Positions 11,692-23,422 of a stretch of 64,000 nucleotides of DNA are shown one piece after another; positions within the stretch are counted from its first letter, which is position 1, and every line of letters starts with the position of its first letter. Source of the stretch: Alnus glutinosa. Taxonomy: Eukaryota; Streptophyta; Magnoliopsida; Fagales; Betulaceae. The translations under genes were made by a program, and so were the position numbers. The notes below the pieces were generated by a model, which was given only the letters and a program-made list of their open reading frames with translations, ran no database searches and was not told the DNA's origin. The stretch spans positions 868,001-932,000 of the forward strand of contig NC_084890.1 in assembly GCF_958979055.1 (NCBI RefSeq), written 5' to 3'.

Positions 11692-12065
11692 TTGTCGTGC
11701 AAAATACCACAACTACAGTAAATTAAAAAAAAAAAATCACACAAAATAACACAATAGATTTACGCGGTTTCCTCAATGTGAAGTACATTCACAAGCCGAA
11801 GCGTTCATGAAGAAATTTATTATAAAAAATGTAATACAAAATAACAAAAATTACTGAAGCCAAAAAGTACCCAATACAACTAAATTTCATTCTCGCAATT
11901 CTCTGATCCTAAACACGTGCCGAGAAAATAGACTGCATGCATGTATTTCAAAAGAGTAGAACACATGTATTTCTTTTTATAGATGAGAACACATGAATTT
12001 CAAATCGGTCTCCATTCAACTCCAAATACAAGTCGTCAGAAGATTCTGTAGAAAGGTTAAAGATA
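11692..12065 (-). repeat. Probable LTR of the decayed copia element
   Basis: The sequence lies directly upstream (on the minus strand) of the primer-binding site at 11691-11680, where the 5' LTR should be. It is conserved in the copies near 31290-31520 and 38280-38630. The outer boundary was not resolved. Confidence 0.45.
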
Positions 12066-12291
12066 TATAATTAATGTCCCATCGTGACATGATATGAAAT
12101 TTATTCAATATGCTAATACTTTGTTAAACTATTATTTATTTCAAATGTTTAAATTTTATGACATATGTACCTTTTATTTTTTAGAAACTTGCTATTAATT
12201 TGTTCCACATAATTTTCATAAGAAGACATGCATATATAACCCACGTGTGAGTTTTGAATCATCCTTTTCCTTTTTGACCAACATGGTGTAC

Positions 12292-12333
<42 letters not shown>

Positions 12334-13421
12334 GGAGGATATATATATACCTTAAACGTTCCAATCTTAGTTTTAGTGAGCACCTTGGGCCTCGACTTTA
12401 TCTAAATCTGCAAAAGCAAAGCCCCACATAATGTCCCTTACCTGTTAATTGTATGCTTATTATATCATAATAATTCAGAGAAGGTAGATCGAGAACTTTT
12501 TTAGGCATTATGCATCTGTCGTTTCAAATTTCAACATGGAAATTAATTAAACACTAGCCGTTGATTTTTTTTTTCTTTTGGATGAATCGTTGAATTTTTT
12601 TTCGTCTCCATGCTAATATAATAAGCTATCAGAGAAGAACAGATCGAGCACGGACGTTATTGATAGCAATTTATTCAACCCACTGGACCGTGGAAATGTG
12701 GGATGATAGGCGTCGCATTAATTAATGTGGTCCATACCAAATTTTTTTTTTATTATTTTTTTTTTAACATGTCCATACAAGAAGGGAGGAAATTCAAACT
12801 ATTGACTTCCGTTTCATGAGAGGTAGTCTCTAGCCAATTGAATTACGCTACCTTTTAGGAATTGGTCCATACCAAATTGAGAAGGTGGGAGAAGAACAGA
12901 GAAAATTATAGTCCATGTACGTGTATCCCAAACGTAGTCTCACAAATTTAATAAGATAACAACTTGAATCCGTATGTGGTCTAAATTTACACGCAGCATC
13001 GATCCAATAAGCGTTTGACACATCAGCTTAAATCAAACACAAAAGATGATAGCCAACCCAGAAACCACCGGATCTACCAAGACCCGCTTTCTCCGCTAAA
13101 CTATACTGCCGAAATTAGCCAAAGGCCACCGCCCTGACTTCTCCAATGTATAAAGTCCCTGGTCAAGATTTCTATGAGAAGCCATACTCCCAAGGAATTT
13201 TTCGGCCACCAAATGGATTGTAGAGATACGAGTAAAAATCGGTTTCATGGCTTCGATCTTAGGGAAATCAAGATCAGGGGATTTTATGAATTGGATTTCT
13301 TCTTTAATTTACTGGTGATTATTCACATCCTGCTAGCATTAACTTTTGGGGATGAATTTACTTTTATTAGTTTACCCACCAAGGATCCTTTCAACTATGT
13401 ATCAAGTTTAATATGACGAAA

Positions 13422-13459
<38 letters not shown>

Positions 13460-13699
13460 AGCCGGAAATTCATTTGGAAATATGAGCAACAAGGTTAAAA
13501 TTGGCAGAATTCCGTCAATTCCTTTTTGGAGCGCCGAAATCCAAATTTTTACTCATGATTTATTCTTCCTACAAAATCTCATTTTCACTGCTTTCTCAAC
13601 GATTTGTTTGGTTGCTGAGAAAATCCTTAGGAGAGAGGCTTCTCAGCTAAATTGATGCCGGTGTAGATAGATCTTGTGGTTTTTGGAATATTAGGCAAC
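12066..13699. other. Far-upstream region of intact P450, no gene
   Basis: AT-rich, with (TA)n tracts at about 12297-12331 and 13427-13457. It is conserved in the direct copy at 31520-32771 and, inverted, in 37300-38250. The open frames at 13174-13655 run through a TA microsatellite and are not conserved in frame, so I do not call them genes. Confidence 0.6.
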
Positions 13700-13882
13700 C
13701 AGAGACGGAACTAGAAGTTTTTATGGGCAGGGGCCAGTGGCCAATTTTTTTTTTTTTTGGTAAGGGCCAATAGTCTATATTTTTATTTTTTTACCTTATA
13801 TTTTTAAATTCTTTTTATAGTTTTTTTTTTCCACCTCATAATTTTTTTTTTTTTTTTTTTTAAAGAAATTTGGGCATCCCTG
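13700..13882. mobile_element. hAT-type MITE, copy 1
   Basis: Ends are CAGAGACGG and GCATCCCTG, with an 8-bp target duplication TAGGCAAC / TGGGCAAC (13692-13699 and 13883-13890). The better-preserved orthologous insertion is at 32772-32991. The inside is T-rich with no coding capacity. Confidence 0.75.
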
Positions 13883-14285
13883 TGGGCAACAATGCATTGA
13901 CAAACGTTAGGTTGGCTAATTTAGTGTTTTCGTGATTATTTTACTTTGTGTTTTAAGCTTATGTGTCCAATTCTTATTGGATACCGTAAATAAGTGGGTT
14001 TACACTATATCCGGATGAGAAATGATTATTGTACAACTCTAACAACTTTGTTTCAAACTAATTATTGGATCTGTTTTCTTACATATATGTGGATCCTAAA
14101 TATCTAATGGTTGATCTTAAAAAAAAGTAATTAGAGTGGCACACGAGTCGTTGTACGAAAGTTGTAAAGGTAATATATCTCCATTCGGATAATAGAGGCT
14201 CTCATTTAATAATAATTTGAAAAAATAAAAATATAGGATAAGAACAACGAAAAAAAAAAAAAGAATAATTTTTAAGAATAATGTT

Positions 14286-14590
14286 TATTGCACAACATTT
14301 ATACACTATTTGTACAACAAAGCTGACATGAAAATTGTTGCACAACATTACGCACTTTGTTAAAAACTTGAAAATAATTTACACGTTAACTTTGTAGGGA
14401 ATGCTAGGCATCCCAATTTTTTTTCTTCAAAAGTTTGTTTCCAAATGATGTGTCACAACCTCATGTGATCTATCATTTTGAAAAATGTGTCACAATCTCA
14501 TTAGGAACCAACTTTTGAGAAAAAAATTTGGGGTGTTTAGTATTTCTCTAACTTTGTTGTACAAAACATGTACAAATATTTTGCGGCAAA
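14286..14590. mobile_element. Foldback element hosting a nested MITE
   Basis: The outer arms (CACAACATTTATACACTATT then GTACAACAAAG, and CTTTGTTGTACAAAACATG then TACAAATATT) are imperfect inverted repeats. A second element sits inside at 14396-14548. The relatives are 33393-33718 (also carrying the nested element) and 61391-61549 (without it). It lies about 300 bp upstream of the intact P450 start. Confidence 0.6.
14396..14548. mobile_element. Nested Mutator-type MITE, copy 1
   Basis: Ends are inverted repeats of about 55 bp that include AAAAGTT and GTGTCACAA segments. The flanking 9-bp duplication TAACTTTGT (14387-14395 and 14549-14557) is typical of Mutator-like elements. The foldback copy at 61391-61549 lacks it and shows the empty site. 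Confidence 0.72.
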
Positions 14591-14832
14591 ACTCAATTTC
14601 TAAAACCCTACTGTTATATCACCAGCGTGGACAACACGCGCGATATTATACAGATCGGGAGAGATCAAAAGATTCAAAAGGCATGAAAAACTGCCCCATA
14701 CCAAGAAAAACAAAATTAATTTATGTTGCTAGCTTTGACCAGTCACCTAAAACTCATTCCAATGGCAGGTGAAGATTACGTAGGATGTTTGCAATTGGCT
14801 TTTTATTTGACCAAAAGTCAACGTTTAACCAC

Positions 14833-14838
14833 TATAAA
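14833..14838 (+). promoter_or_regulatory. TATA box of intact P450 (first copy)
   Basis: TATAAA lies 61 bp before the first ATG, in a context (CACTATAAATTTGC) conserved among the paralogues. Just upstream, near 14808-14821, two W-box cores (TTGAC) face each other, which would fit WRKY control. That is inference only. Confidence 0.65.
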
Positions 14839-14893
14839 TTTGCGACGTTAGTGAAAGAAATTTGTACAACAATCACTTGTTTCTCCCCTTTCT

Positions 14894-15964
14894 ATGATGA
14901 CCATGGTGCTCCAATATTCCTGGGCTCTCACCACTTTTCTTGTTTTCCTCTCTTTGGTTTGGCTGTTAAAGCTATCTAAAAGATCCAAAGGTCAGAAATT
15001 ACCTCCGGGGCCATGGAAGTTACCTCTTATAGGAAACTTGCACAACTTTGTAGGATCATCACTACTACACCATGCTCTCAGAGAACTAGCCAGCAAACAT
15101 GGACCCCTCATGCACCTTCAAATGGGTCAAGTTTCTACACTTGTGGTATCATCCCCCAAGATGGCCAGCAAGTTCATGAAGACGCATGACCTTGCCTTTG
15201 CATCGAGACCACTATTTCTAGCCCCTAAAATTATGACCTACGGTGGCTCAGACATTGGCTTTTCTCCATATTGTGATTACTGGAGGCAAATGAGAAAAGT
15301 CTGTGTGTTAGAACTCCTAAGTGCCAAGAGAGTCCAATCCTTCTCTTCTCTTCGAGTTGAAGAAGTTGATAATCTCATTGAGTCCATCCACTCATCTTCA
15401 GGATCTCCAATCAATTTTAGTGAGCATATTTCCACCTTAACCACTACTATTTTTTGTAGAGCGGCATTTGGTAGCAAATACAAACACCAAGATACATTTC
15501 TATCATTGACCAAGGAAACAGTCTCCTTGGCAAGTGGGTTTGAGTTGGCTGATTTGTTCCCTTCACAGAAAGTTGTTCATATGTTTAGCGGGACGAAAGC
15601 TAAGCTAGAGAAGATTCATATGAAGATGGATAAGATCCTGGAGGACATCATTCATGAGCACAAGGAGAACAAGAAGAGTGCATCAGCAGAGCAGGAAGAT
15701 CTTGTTGACGTCCTTTTAGGCCTTCAGAAAAGTGGTACACTTGAGTACCCAATCACAACCGACAACATCAAGGGCGTCATTTTGGTTAGTATTTATGCTA
15801 TAATCCTTGGGTTAAGTCATTTCTGTTGTCATAATCATATCTTTTTTCAATTAAAAAGAACCTGTAACTGTTGCTTGATAAATCACCGCTGTCCCAAAAG
15901 TGGTTTCGCGGCCCGTTCCATTAAGCTAGCATTGATGCAGGAAAGGTTTATATGATGGCTAGGA

Positions 15965-16007
<43 letters not shown>

Positions 16008-16896
16008 TCATGTTTTCTAATTAATTACGACCTTTTTTACTTTTTGGGTTTTCCTATTAACTTTTGTAGAATTTGAGAAAAAAAGTTTCACACAGTTAAT
16101 TATATATGTAACTTAAATGGAATGTACGTATATATAATATGAGTTAAAGTCAGAATCCAAAATTATTGCTTTCATAATATGTTAAATTTTAATTGTTTAA
16201 AAAGATTAAGCTTATAAAAATTTACCAAAATAATTAATTAACCATTGTTCTAAAATTTTCAATTTTTTCTAGGACATATTTACTGGAGGAGCAGACACTT
16301 CATCAACCACAATAGCGTGGGCTATGTCAGAAATGATGAGAAACCCTAGAGTGCTCGAGAAGGCACAAGCTGAGATAAGACAAGCCTGCAAAGGAAAGAA
16401 AAAAATCGATGAAAAAGACATTCAAAATCTAAGTTACTTGAAGTCAGTAATCAAAGAAACTCTAAGGTTACACCCTCCTGCTGCTTTGTTAATGCCAAGA
16501 GAATGTAGAGAAGCATGCGAAGTTGATGGCTATGAGATACCCATCAAAACCCAACTCATCATAAATGCATGGGCCATTGGAAGAGATCCAGCATTTTGGC
16601 ATGATGGAGAGAGTTTTATACCAGAGAGGTTTGATAGTAGTTCAATTGATTATAAAGGGACTAACTTCGAATATATCCCTTTTGGGGCAGGAAGGAGGAT
16701 GTGCCCGGGAATTTTATTTGGTGTAGCCAATGTGGAACTTCCTCTTGCTCAACTACTATACCAATTTGATTGGAAACTCCCGGGCAATATGAAACCAGAG
16801 GATCTAGACATGATTGAAAACTTTGGTGGTGTTGTCGCAAGGAAAAACAAATTGCATTTGATTCCTACTTCTTTTAGCCCTTCACTTGCCCTTTGA
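14894..16896 (+). CDS. Cytochrome P450, CYP71 clan (CYP71D-like), intact
   Basis: Exon 1 is 14894-15784, the intron 15785-16272 (GT-AG, phase 0), and exon 2 16273-16896, giving 504 aa. The protein is a class II plant P450: an ER-anchored heme monooxygenase fed by P450 reductase. Visible parts are a hydrophobic anchor at residues 5-25, the PPGP hinge at 37-40, helix-C WRQMR at 130-134, the oxygen-binding TGGADTS at 301-307 straddling the exon junction, ETLR at 359-362, PERF at 414-417, and the heme loop [10 protein letters not shown] at 434-443 with ligand Cys441. All signature residues and the length are normal for the family. ATGs at 14894, 14897 and 14903 are all in frame, and any could start. 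The single phase-0 intron is the one expected in CYP71 genes. Substrate is unknown; CYP71D relatives often oxidise terpenoids. The intron holds an (ATT)n run near 15968-16008. The twin gene is at 34004-35988. Confidence 0.95.
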
Positions 16897-16905
16897 GGCA
16901 TTATC

Positions 16906-17249
16906 TGTTATCAATGAGCTCATTAACTTGGCAAGAAGAATAAAGACAGTTTATTTTGGCCAGAATAAAGTATGCTTATTTGGCAAGAATTAAGTATTTT
17001 TCCTTTTAAAGCATGTAATCTCTAATTAGGTTTTTCTCCAAGTAATGTAATATTATTTAATAGGTAGTATTTTTTCTTTCTACGGGTAGAAAATAGGGGA
17101 TATTTTCCCTGATTATCGCTATATATAGCTTGTAAGGGGTCTTTTATAAGACACCTATAGCATTTATTGAATAAGAGCATCTTACAATTTCTTTTGCATA
17201 TTTCTTGTCATCAAAGGTCTTAAATCTTCTAACACCACTGGCCATTCCA
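16906..17249 (+). mobile_element. Solo LTR in the 3'UTR of intact P450
   Basis: 344 bp, starting TGTTATC and ending TTCCA, with a perfect 5-bp duplication TTATC (16901-16905 and 17250-17254). It begins 9 bp after the stop codon. It supplies AATAAA at 16939-16944 and 16964-16969, so the gene's poly(A) signals probably come from the LTR. The same insertion is present after the twin gene (35998-36535), so it predates the 9-kb duplication. Confidence 0.8.
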
Positions 17250-17880
17250 TTATCATTACGGTAACTTTGAATTCAGAATTAGTTCTGTTTGTTAATGCTT
17301 TTTAGAATGTACTTTTTGTTTTTTGTTTGAAAAGGTGTGACGTAAAAATGAAGATAGTTTTGAATGTTCTTTATTTTTGATTGTTCGTTAACGTTTTTGT
17401 TTTGAAATAATAAAAGAAAAAGAAAGAGTGTTATCAAATAAAGCATAATATATATTGCATGTCTTGATAATAAGTTAGTAGTTGTTAAGAATGATAATTC
17501 ATTAATTTGTGGGATCGATGGTTGGTTGGACATTCAAGAGAAGGAAAGAAAAGTCTGAAATTTTTGGCAAGTTCTTCCGAAACTGGAAAGAAAGATAAAA
17601 AGAAATTAATTTTTGGATAAGCTTGAGTAATCTAATTATGCATGTTCAACGCAATATACTTCCTACCAAGTACACGTACGTACAGACAAACTCCTTCGAC
17701 ACAATATGCAAAGGGATTGAGATCCAATGAGGCATTGAACTCTAACTCTTATTTTACACCCCTAGGATATATAGATGTTAGGATGACGGAATTACTACTC
17801 TCTTGACCATAGGGTGGTTCGGTCCCCTCTCTCCAAACTCGCAATTAGGAGTAGCGCCACCCTAAACTAGCTATTAGCCC
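17250..17880 (+). repeat. P450 3'-flank (block Y, copy 2)
   Basis: Matches 1-574 and, up to about 17655, 36536-36965. AT-rich and without a gene. Confidence 0.75.
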
Positions 17881-18190
17881 TAATTACAGACTAATTCTAT
17901 GATGGCTAGGATTTTTCTTTTTCCAGGTTTTTCTACTTATATGAGGACCTTTTACTTTTTGGGTTTTCCCATTAACTTTTGCACTTCTATATTCTTGGAT
18001 TTTCCTAAAAAATTTAGAATCTGTTTTATATGCTCTTTACGATTTTCTAGTATGCTTAGGATTAGAACCCATAACCTATAAAGAGTCATGTATAAATTTA
18101 TTGAATCTTTATTTTATAAATGAGATAAAAACAAGAGTTTCTTTTATTGTCAAGGATTTGAGAAAAAGAGTTTCACATGCACCGTGAAAT
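17881..18190 (+). pseudogene. Relic P450 intron, left part (copy 2)
   Basis: Matches 575-890, and the intron of the intact genes, from the ATGATGGCTAGGA segment onward. It is interrupted by the GC-rich element at 18191. No exon 1 precedes it. Confidence 0.7.
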
Positions 18191-19210
18191 GAGTATAACT
18201 TCTATTCGGTGGTAACAAAAATCTAGACCTTTCTGCCCACCAATAAGGAGTTGACATATCAGCATGGAACAAAAAAAAACACAAAAATTATAAATGTTGG
18301 CAAAACACCGGATCATTCCTCATTCTTTCACCTTAAACAAAAACCAAAAATCCTCTCAGCCATAGAGCCATTGCCCCACGCGGCCACGCCGGACACCAGA
18401 GATCGGCAACTCCACTGCCAGACCGGGGCTTTTCATGTGACGTGGAGGCCACGGAACTCGAAGGAGAAGACAACGACGCGACAAAGCCGAACGAGTTGGG
18501 TAGTCCCGTTCGCTCTTCTTGGACCCAAAGTTGGCCTGGGTGGCCGCGCGGCTACCCTCGGTCCATGGGGGTGGCTGCGCGGCCATCACCGGGGACTGGG
18601 AGTGGCCTTCGGGCCAACCCTAGATCCATCTAGGGCTGGCCCGATGGCCACCTCAGGCCCTGCGCGACCACCCCCGGCCACTGGGGGGTGGCCATGGTCC
18701 ATGGGGCGACCGCGCGGCCATCCCCGGGGTTTGGGGGTGGCCTTCGGGCCAGCCCTAGATCCATCTAGGGCTGGCCCGATGGCCACCCTAGGCTCTGCGC
18801 GGCCACCCCTGGTCACTGGAGGGTGGCCGCGCGGCTACCCCCGGTCCATGGGGCTGCCGTGCGGCCACCCCTCGGGGTCTAGGGTTGGCCTGAACCTGGG
18901 GGTGGCCTTCGGGCCAACTCTTCTGTCCGGGCGTCACTCACCGTCGGCCCAAGTCAACTCCGACTCTGACTCTGCCAGCCGGCCCATTGGTGGCAACTCC
19001 AGTTGTGGTGGCAACGGTGGCGGGTTGGGTTGGGTTGGGTAGGCGGTGATGAAGAATAGGGATGGGTTTCAACGGGTTGGGTGTATGAATTTGGTGTGAT
19101 TGGGTGTTTTCACTCTATGGTACTTTGGTGTGATAAACTGACGTGTTGAGTGTTTATTGGTGGGCAAAATACTCTTGTTTTCTGCCATAACCGTATAGAA
19201 GGGGTTCTCC
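18191..19210. mobile_element. GC-rich TIR element (Mutator-like candidate)
   Basis: About 1020 bp inserted in a relic P450 intron. Its ends are diverged inverted repeats of roughly 80 bp sharing CTTCTAT, CGGT and TGCCCACCAATAA blocks. The flanks repeat TGAAAT (18185-18190 and 19213-19218), possibly as part of a 9-bp duplication. The core, about 18370-19050, is strikingly GC-rich and contains internally repeated modules with the palindrome-like CCCTAGATCCATCTAGGG at about 18630 and 18755. A 263-residue plus-strand frame (18251-19042) runs through it but is repetitive Gly/Pro/Arg-rich, with a shadow on the other strand, so I do not call it a gene. It may be a Pack-MULE-like element that picked up GC-rich DNA. 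Confidence 0.6.
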
Positions 19211-19444
<234 letters not shown>

Positions 19445-20614
19445 AACATATTTGTTGCTGGAAGTGATACTTCATCAACCATATTAGAGGTGAGTTATGT
19501 CATAAATGATGAGAAATCCTAGAGTGCTCTAGAAGGCAGAAGTTGAGATTAGACAAGCCTTCAAAAGAAAAGAAAAAGACAATTAATGAGTTAGACCTTC
19601 AGAATCTAAGTTACTTGAAGTAAGTGATCAAAGAAACTCTAGGGTTATACCCTCATGCTCCTTTGACACTTTTAAGAGAGTGTAGAGAGCCATGCGAAAT
19701 TGATGGATATGAGATACCCATCAAAACCTATGTTATCATAAATGCATGGGCCATTGGAAGAGATCCTTCATATTAGCATGATGTCGAGAGTTTTATACCA
19801 GAGAGGTTTGATTCTAGTTCAATTGATTTTAATGAGGCTTGTTGGGAAAATTATCATTCATCTCGTTTAAATAGGCCCATCTTTGAATTTTGGGCCCAGC
19901 CAGCCCAATCGATCGGGAAGATCGCTCGATCACATTGTCATATCCGAGACTCGCGGATATCACGGAACCAGCCGAACAACCCAGGATATGAATCCTAGAT
20001 TCTTGACATTACCTAGTGCAGCCGAGATCGCATCAATGGGTTATGGATCCCAGAAGATTCGTACACTCGAGATCGCCTCACCCTCAACTGTAGATCTCGA
20101 AGAAACCGGGATACCCGGAGCATTCTAACCGCATCAGAACATCTATAAATACAAGAGAACACCAAGTATCAAAGAATGGACATACATTCCTGTCTATCTG
20201 AAATTATACTAAATATTCATTGGAATTGCCTACTGACTTAAACATCGGAGTGGGATTATCAGCATCCCCCAATGCAGTTATTTATTACTTCACAGATCAC
20301 GAAGAGAAGGCAAGTAACTAGACGAATTACGGAGTAACATGTCACCTACTGGAAAACTGCATCAACAAGACTTGCTTTGAATACATTCCTTTTGGGGGTA
20401 GGAAGAACGTATGCCAGGAGTATTATTTGGGGTAGCCAATATTGAGCTTCCTCTTGCTCACAATTACTATACTAATTAATTTGATTGGCAACTCCCGAGC
20501 AAGATGAAATCAGAGGATCTAGACTTGATTGAAGCCAATATCGGTGGTGGTGTTAGAAGGAAAAACAACTTGCATTTGATTCCTACTTCTTTTAGTCTTT
20601 CACATGCCCTTTGA
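19445..20614 (+). pseudogene. P450 exon-2 relic with solo LTR (copy 2)
   Basis: Parallel to 1625-2801. It reads GSDTSST, then is frameshifted, has TAG for Trp in DPSY*HD, is interrupted by the LTR at 19840-20367, and ends at a TGA at 20612-20614. There is no exon 1. The encoded fragment could not bind heme properly. Confidence 0.92.
19840..20367 (+). mobile_element. Solo LTR inside P450 relic (copy 2)
   Basis: 528 bp, TGTTGGGA to ATCAACA, flanked by AGGCT (19835-19839) and AGACT (20368-20372). It is the duplicate of the element at 2026-2553. The 81-residue open frame inside it is spurious. Confidence 0.87.
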
Positions 20615-20699
20615 GGGATTATCATTAATTACGTACGGTAGGTTTGAACCTAAAAACTTGGAAATATGGTCCAGGAAATTAGTATTGTCTTGATAATTA

Positions 20700-20940
20700 A
20701 TTATAAATTGGTAGTTATTAAGAATGATAAATTAGTAGCTCCGAGATCCAAAATATATTTGGATTGGTGGAGGATGTAACCTTGTGTGATCACTAAAAGT
20801 GTTTGTGAATTCCAAAGAAAAAACAAGGGACCAAGATCTTTTAATACAAAATCAGCTTTCAATTTATTCAGTAGAGACCGAATGAGATAAAAATGTGTTC
20901 CCGTAACCAAGATGTCATCGACATAAATTAAAATGAACTA
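20700..20940 (-). pseudogene. Copia reverse-transcriptase fragment (copy 2)
   Basis: The minus strand reads a copia RT piece: the YVDDI catalytic motif near 20920-20932, then LLNKLKADFVLKDLGPL and a GYILHQSKYILDL stretch. This is the normal order of a Ty1/copia RT after the active site. It has no start or ends of its own and is a relic. Confidence 0.72.
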
Positions 20941-21002
20941 GTGTTAATTGAGAGCCACGATGAAGAACAAAATAGGGATGCATCACACTAGCGTACGTAG
21001 TC

Positions 21003-21790
21003 CAAATGAACTAGTGTTAACACTGCTTGCTCAAACAAAAGGCACAAAGGAGAATGCGCGGGAGACCAGTATATAGGACCCAGTACAACCTAAATTTCGC
21101 AGGCACTTGTGAATTGGTTTTGATTGCTTCCAAACTGGGTATTAATGGGTCAAGCTCAAAATCACAAATTTCTGAGTTTTTGGGTCTTTTTTTATTTTTA
21201 TTTTTTGTTGAGAATTTTGGTTTTTGAGGTAGATTTGGATTTTGGGGTGTCTCACAAATGCTCAAATACTGGGGCTTTAGGGCCAAGCAAAACCCCTAAA
21301 TTTCTCAGGCACTGAGAATTGGTTTTGATAGCTTCCAAACTGGGTATTAATGGGTCAAGTTCAAAATCACACATTTCTGATTTTTTGGTCCTTCTTGGGA
21401 ATTTTGGATTTTGATGTAGATTTGGATTTGGGTTCTCTCGCAAACTTTCAAATACCGGGGGGGGGGGGCTCTGTGTGAAATTTCCTGTTTTGGTGGTTGC
21501 ATAAATAGATTACTGTCCAAAAGTTGTAACAAAATGCGCTACTACGAGCTAAAGTTGCAGGTCAAACTGAATTTTGGAGCTCGGCTGTTTTCATGAGTAC
21601 GAGCTGGACTAGAAAGAAAAAGCGTGTTTGTTTAGTGAGAAAGCGAATGCGCCAGACAAGAAAACTTTTAAATGGACCGAAAAAGAAAAAGTCTTGAGTG
21701 TATTTGGGCTTTGGCTGACTTTTCATAAATGGTGGCCTCTTTGTTTTGGCCCTTTTGAGTAATAACATGCCTATAAAGTTTTCCTTAAAT
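21003..21790. repeat. Unclassified segment with tandem duplication
   Basis: Lies between two duplicated blocks and is not found elsewhere in the window. A unit of about 190 bp containing CTTCCAAACTGGGTATTAAT is present twice, at about 21088-21288 and 21292-21465, with divergence. A G(10) run is at 21459-21468. Short open frames on both strands are not supported as genes. Confidence 0.55.
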
Positions 21791-22799
21791 TGAATTGAAT
21801 AGATGTTTTTAAATTTTGTCTAAATTTAACCTATTAAATTGATCAATATTGTTAAAATTTGTAATTTTTATATACATTTTTAATAAAATTAACAAAGTAT
21901 ACGAGAATACTCTATGAACAAATGTTACTTTGCTAGACCTAATTAAAGAAACCTTCAACCCAGTTCAGTGAACAACTTTGTCCTAACTTAAGGGCTAGTC
22001 CGAATAGGAAATGGAAATAAAAAAAGTTGCATCTTAGTCACCAATTTGGAGAAATATTTGGTAAGTATTGTTTACTCACCAAAGATAAAAATAAAACATT
22101 TTTTTTTAAAATTTTAATATTCACTTTCCTTTAAATAAACAAAAAGTAAAGAAATTTTTGAAAAATATTATTTAAATAAAATAATGAAAATAATAGCTAA
22201 AATAGAAAATCAGATATAAGTTCTTTAAAAAAATGATAGCTAAAGTAAAAAAAAAAAAAAAAAAACAAAAAAACAAAAAAAAAAAAAAACAAAATCAAAA
22301 ACAAAAACAAAAACTTTTTAGCTAAAATAAATAGCAAATTTATTTGAGAATTTTCAAATAAATTTATTTAAAAAAGATGATGACACATTTTAAAAAAATG
22401 ATAAATCACATGAGATTGTGACATATTATTTGAAAATTAATATTTTTTTTTTTAAAAAAATTAAAATATGTAGCACTTCTCACAAAAATATGTTATGGAC
22501 GCAAGAAGCACTTTGTAGAAATCAATCCCCATGGTCACGACTACATCAAATTTATATGCACACAAATTGTCTTTCCATCCTAACTTTGTTTCTGGCACTC
22601 CTAAATGATCTGAATAGTGAATACCTGTTACTTTTTTTTTTTTTTTTTTTTTAGGCTTGTTTGTTGAGGATTTGGCTGGGGTGATGTTAAAAAAATTATT
22701 AAAGATTTTATGTAATTTTTTTAACGGTCTAGATTTAATTTCCCCCTCTCTTGCTTGTGAAAATTTTGAAATTAAATCTGAATTGTTAAAAAAGTTAAT
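21791..22799. other. AT-rich spacer, no gene seen
   Basis: Includes an A-rich tract at about 22235-22315. Near 22376-22430 a fragment with AATGATAAATCACATGAGAT resembles, in reverse complement, the nested MITE at 14396-14548. Confidence 0.5.
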
Positions 22800-23422
22800 T
22801 TTTTTTTTTTTTTTTTAAAAAAAATTTCAACATTCCATTAGAATTTTCCGTTTAAATCTTGCTAAAATTCTCAAAAAAAAAAAAAATTATAAAATTTGCA
22901 AAGAGTTAGGCAAGGATATTTTTGCAAATTCTGTTAAATTCTGACTAACATTTAAATCTTTGCGAAAAAAAATATTTTTTTTTTCCTTAAAAAAAATGAG
23001 GGACATTTTGAGAAATTTGACCGGATTTAAAGGAAAATTCGAACTGAGAGTTAAAATTGAAAAAAAAAAAAAAAAAAAAAAATTGAAAAATGGATACTTT
23101 AAATTGACACTTTTTAAAGTTTGAATACTTAATTTCAAAAGTGACAAAAGATCAATGATTATAAGTAAAGTTTTCCCTAAAATAAAAGTTTTTTTTATTC
23201 TTTCTTTCTTTTGTTGTCCAGAATATTTGAGAGAGAGGAGTGTTAACACTGTGAAATATGTACTTTAAATGGCAGATTTAACTAATATGAGTTAAAGTCT
23301 GAACCCAAAATCACCTTTGATACCATGTTAAGTTTTCAGTTGTTTCAAAACATTAAGCTTATATATAAAATTTATGAATATAATTATTTAACCATTATTC
23401 TAAAATTTTCAACTTTTTCTAG
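22800..23422 (+). pseudogene. Relic P450 intron (3' half)
   Basis: Matches the end of the intron of the pseudogene at 4400-7274 from about 6017 on. Exon 1 and the start of the intron are absent; the match begins in a T-run. Confidence 0.75.

Noticed and set aside
15277..15513. Minus-strand 78-residue frames inside P450 exon 1 (also at 34387 and 4773)
   Set aside because: Shadows of the conserved P450 coding sequence on the opposite strand.
18251..19042. 263-residue open frame in the GC-rich element
   Set aside because: Repetitive Gly/Pro/Arg-rich translation of a GC-rich repeat with equally open opposite strand. No recognisable domain or splice context.
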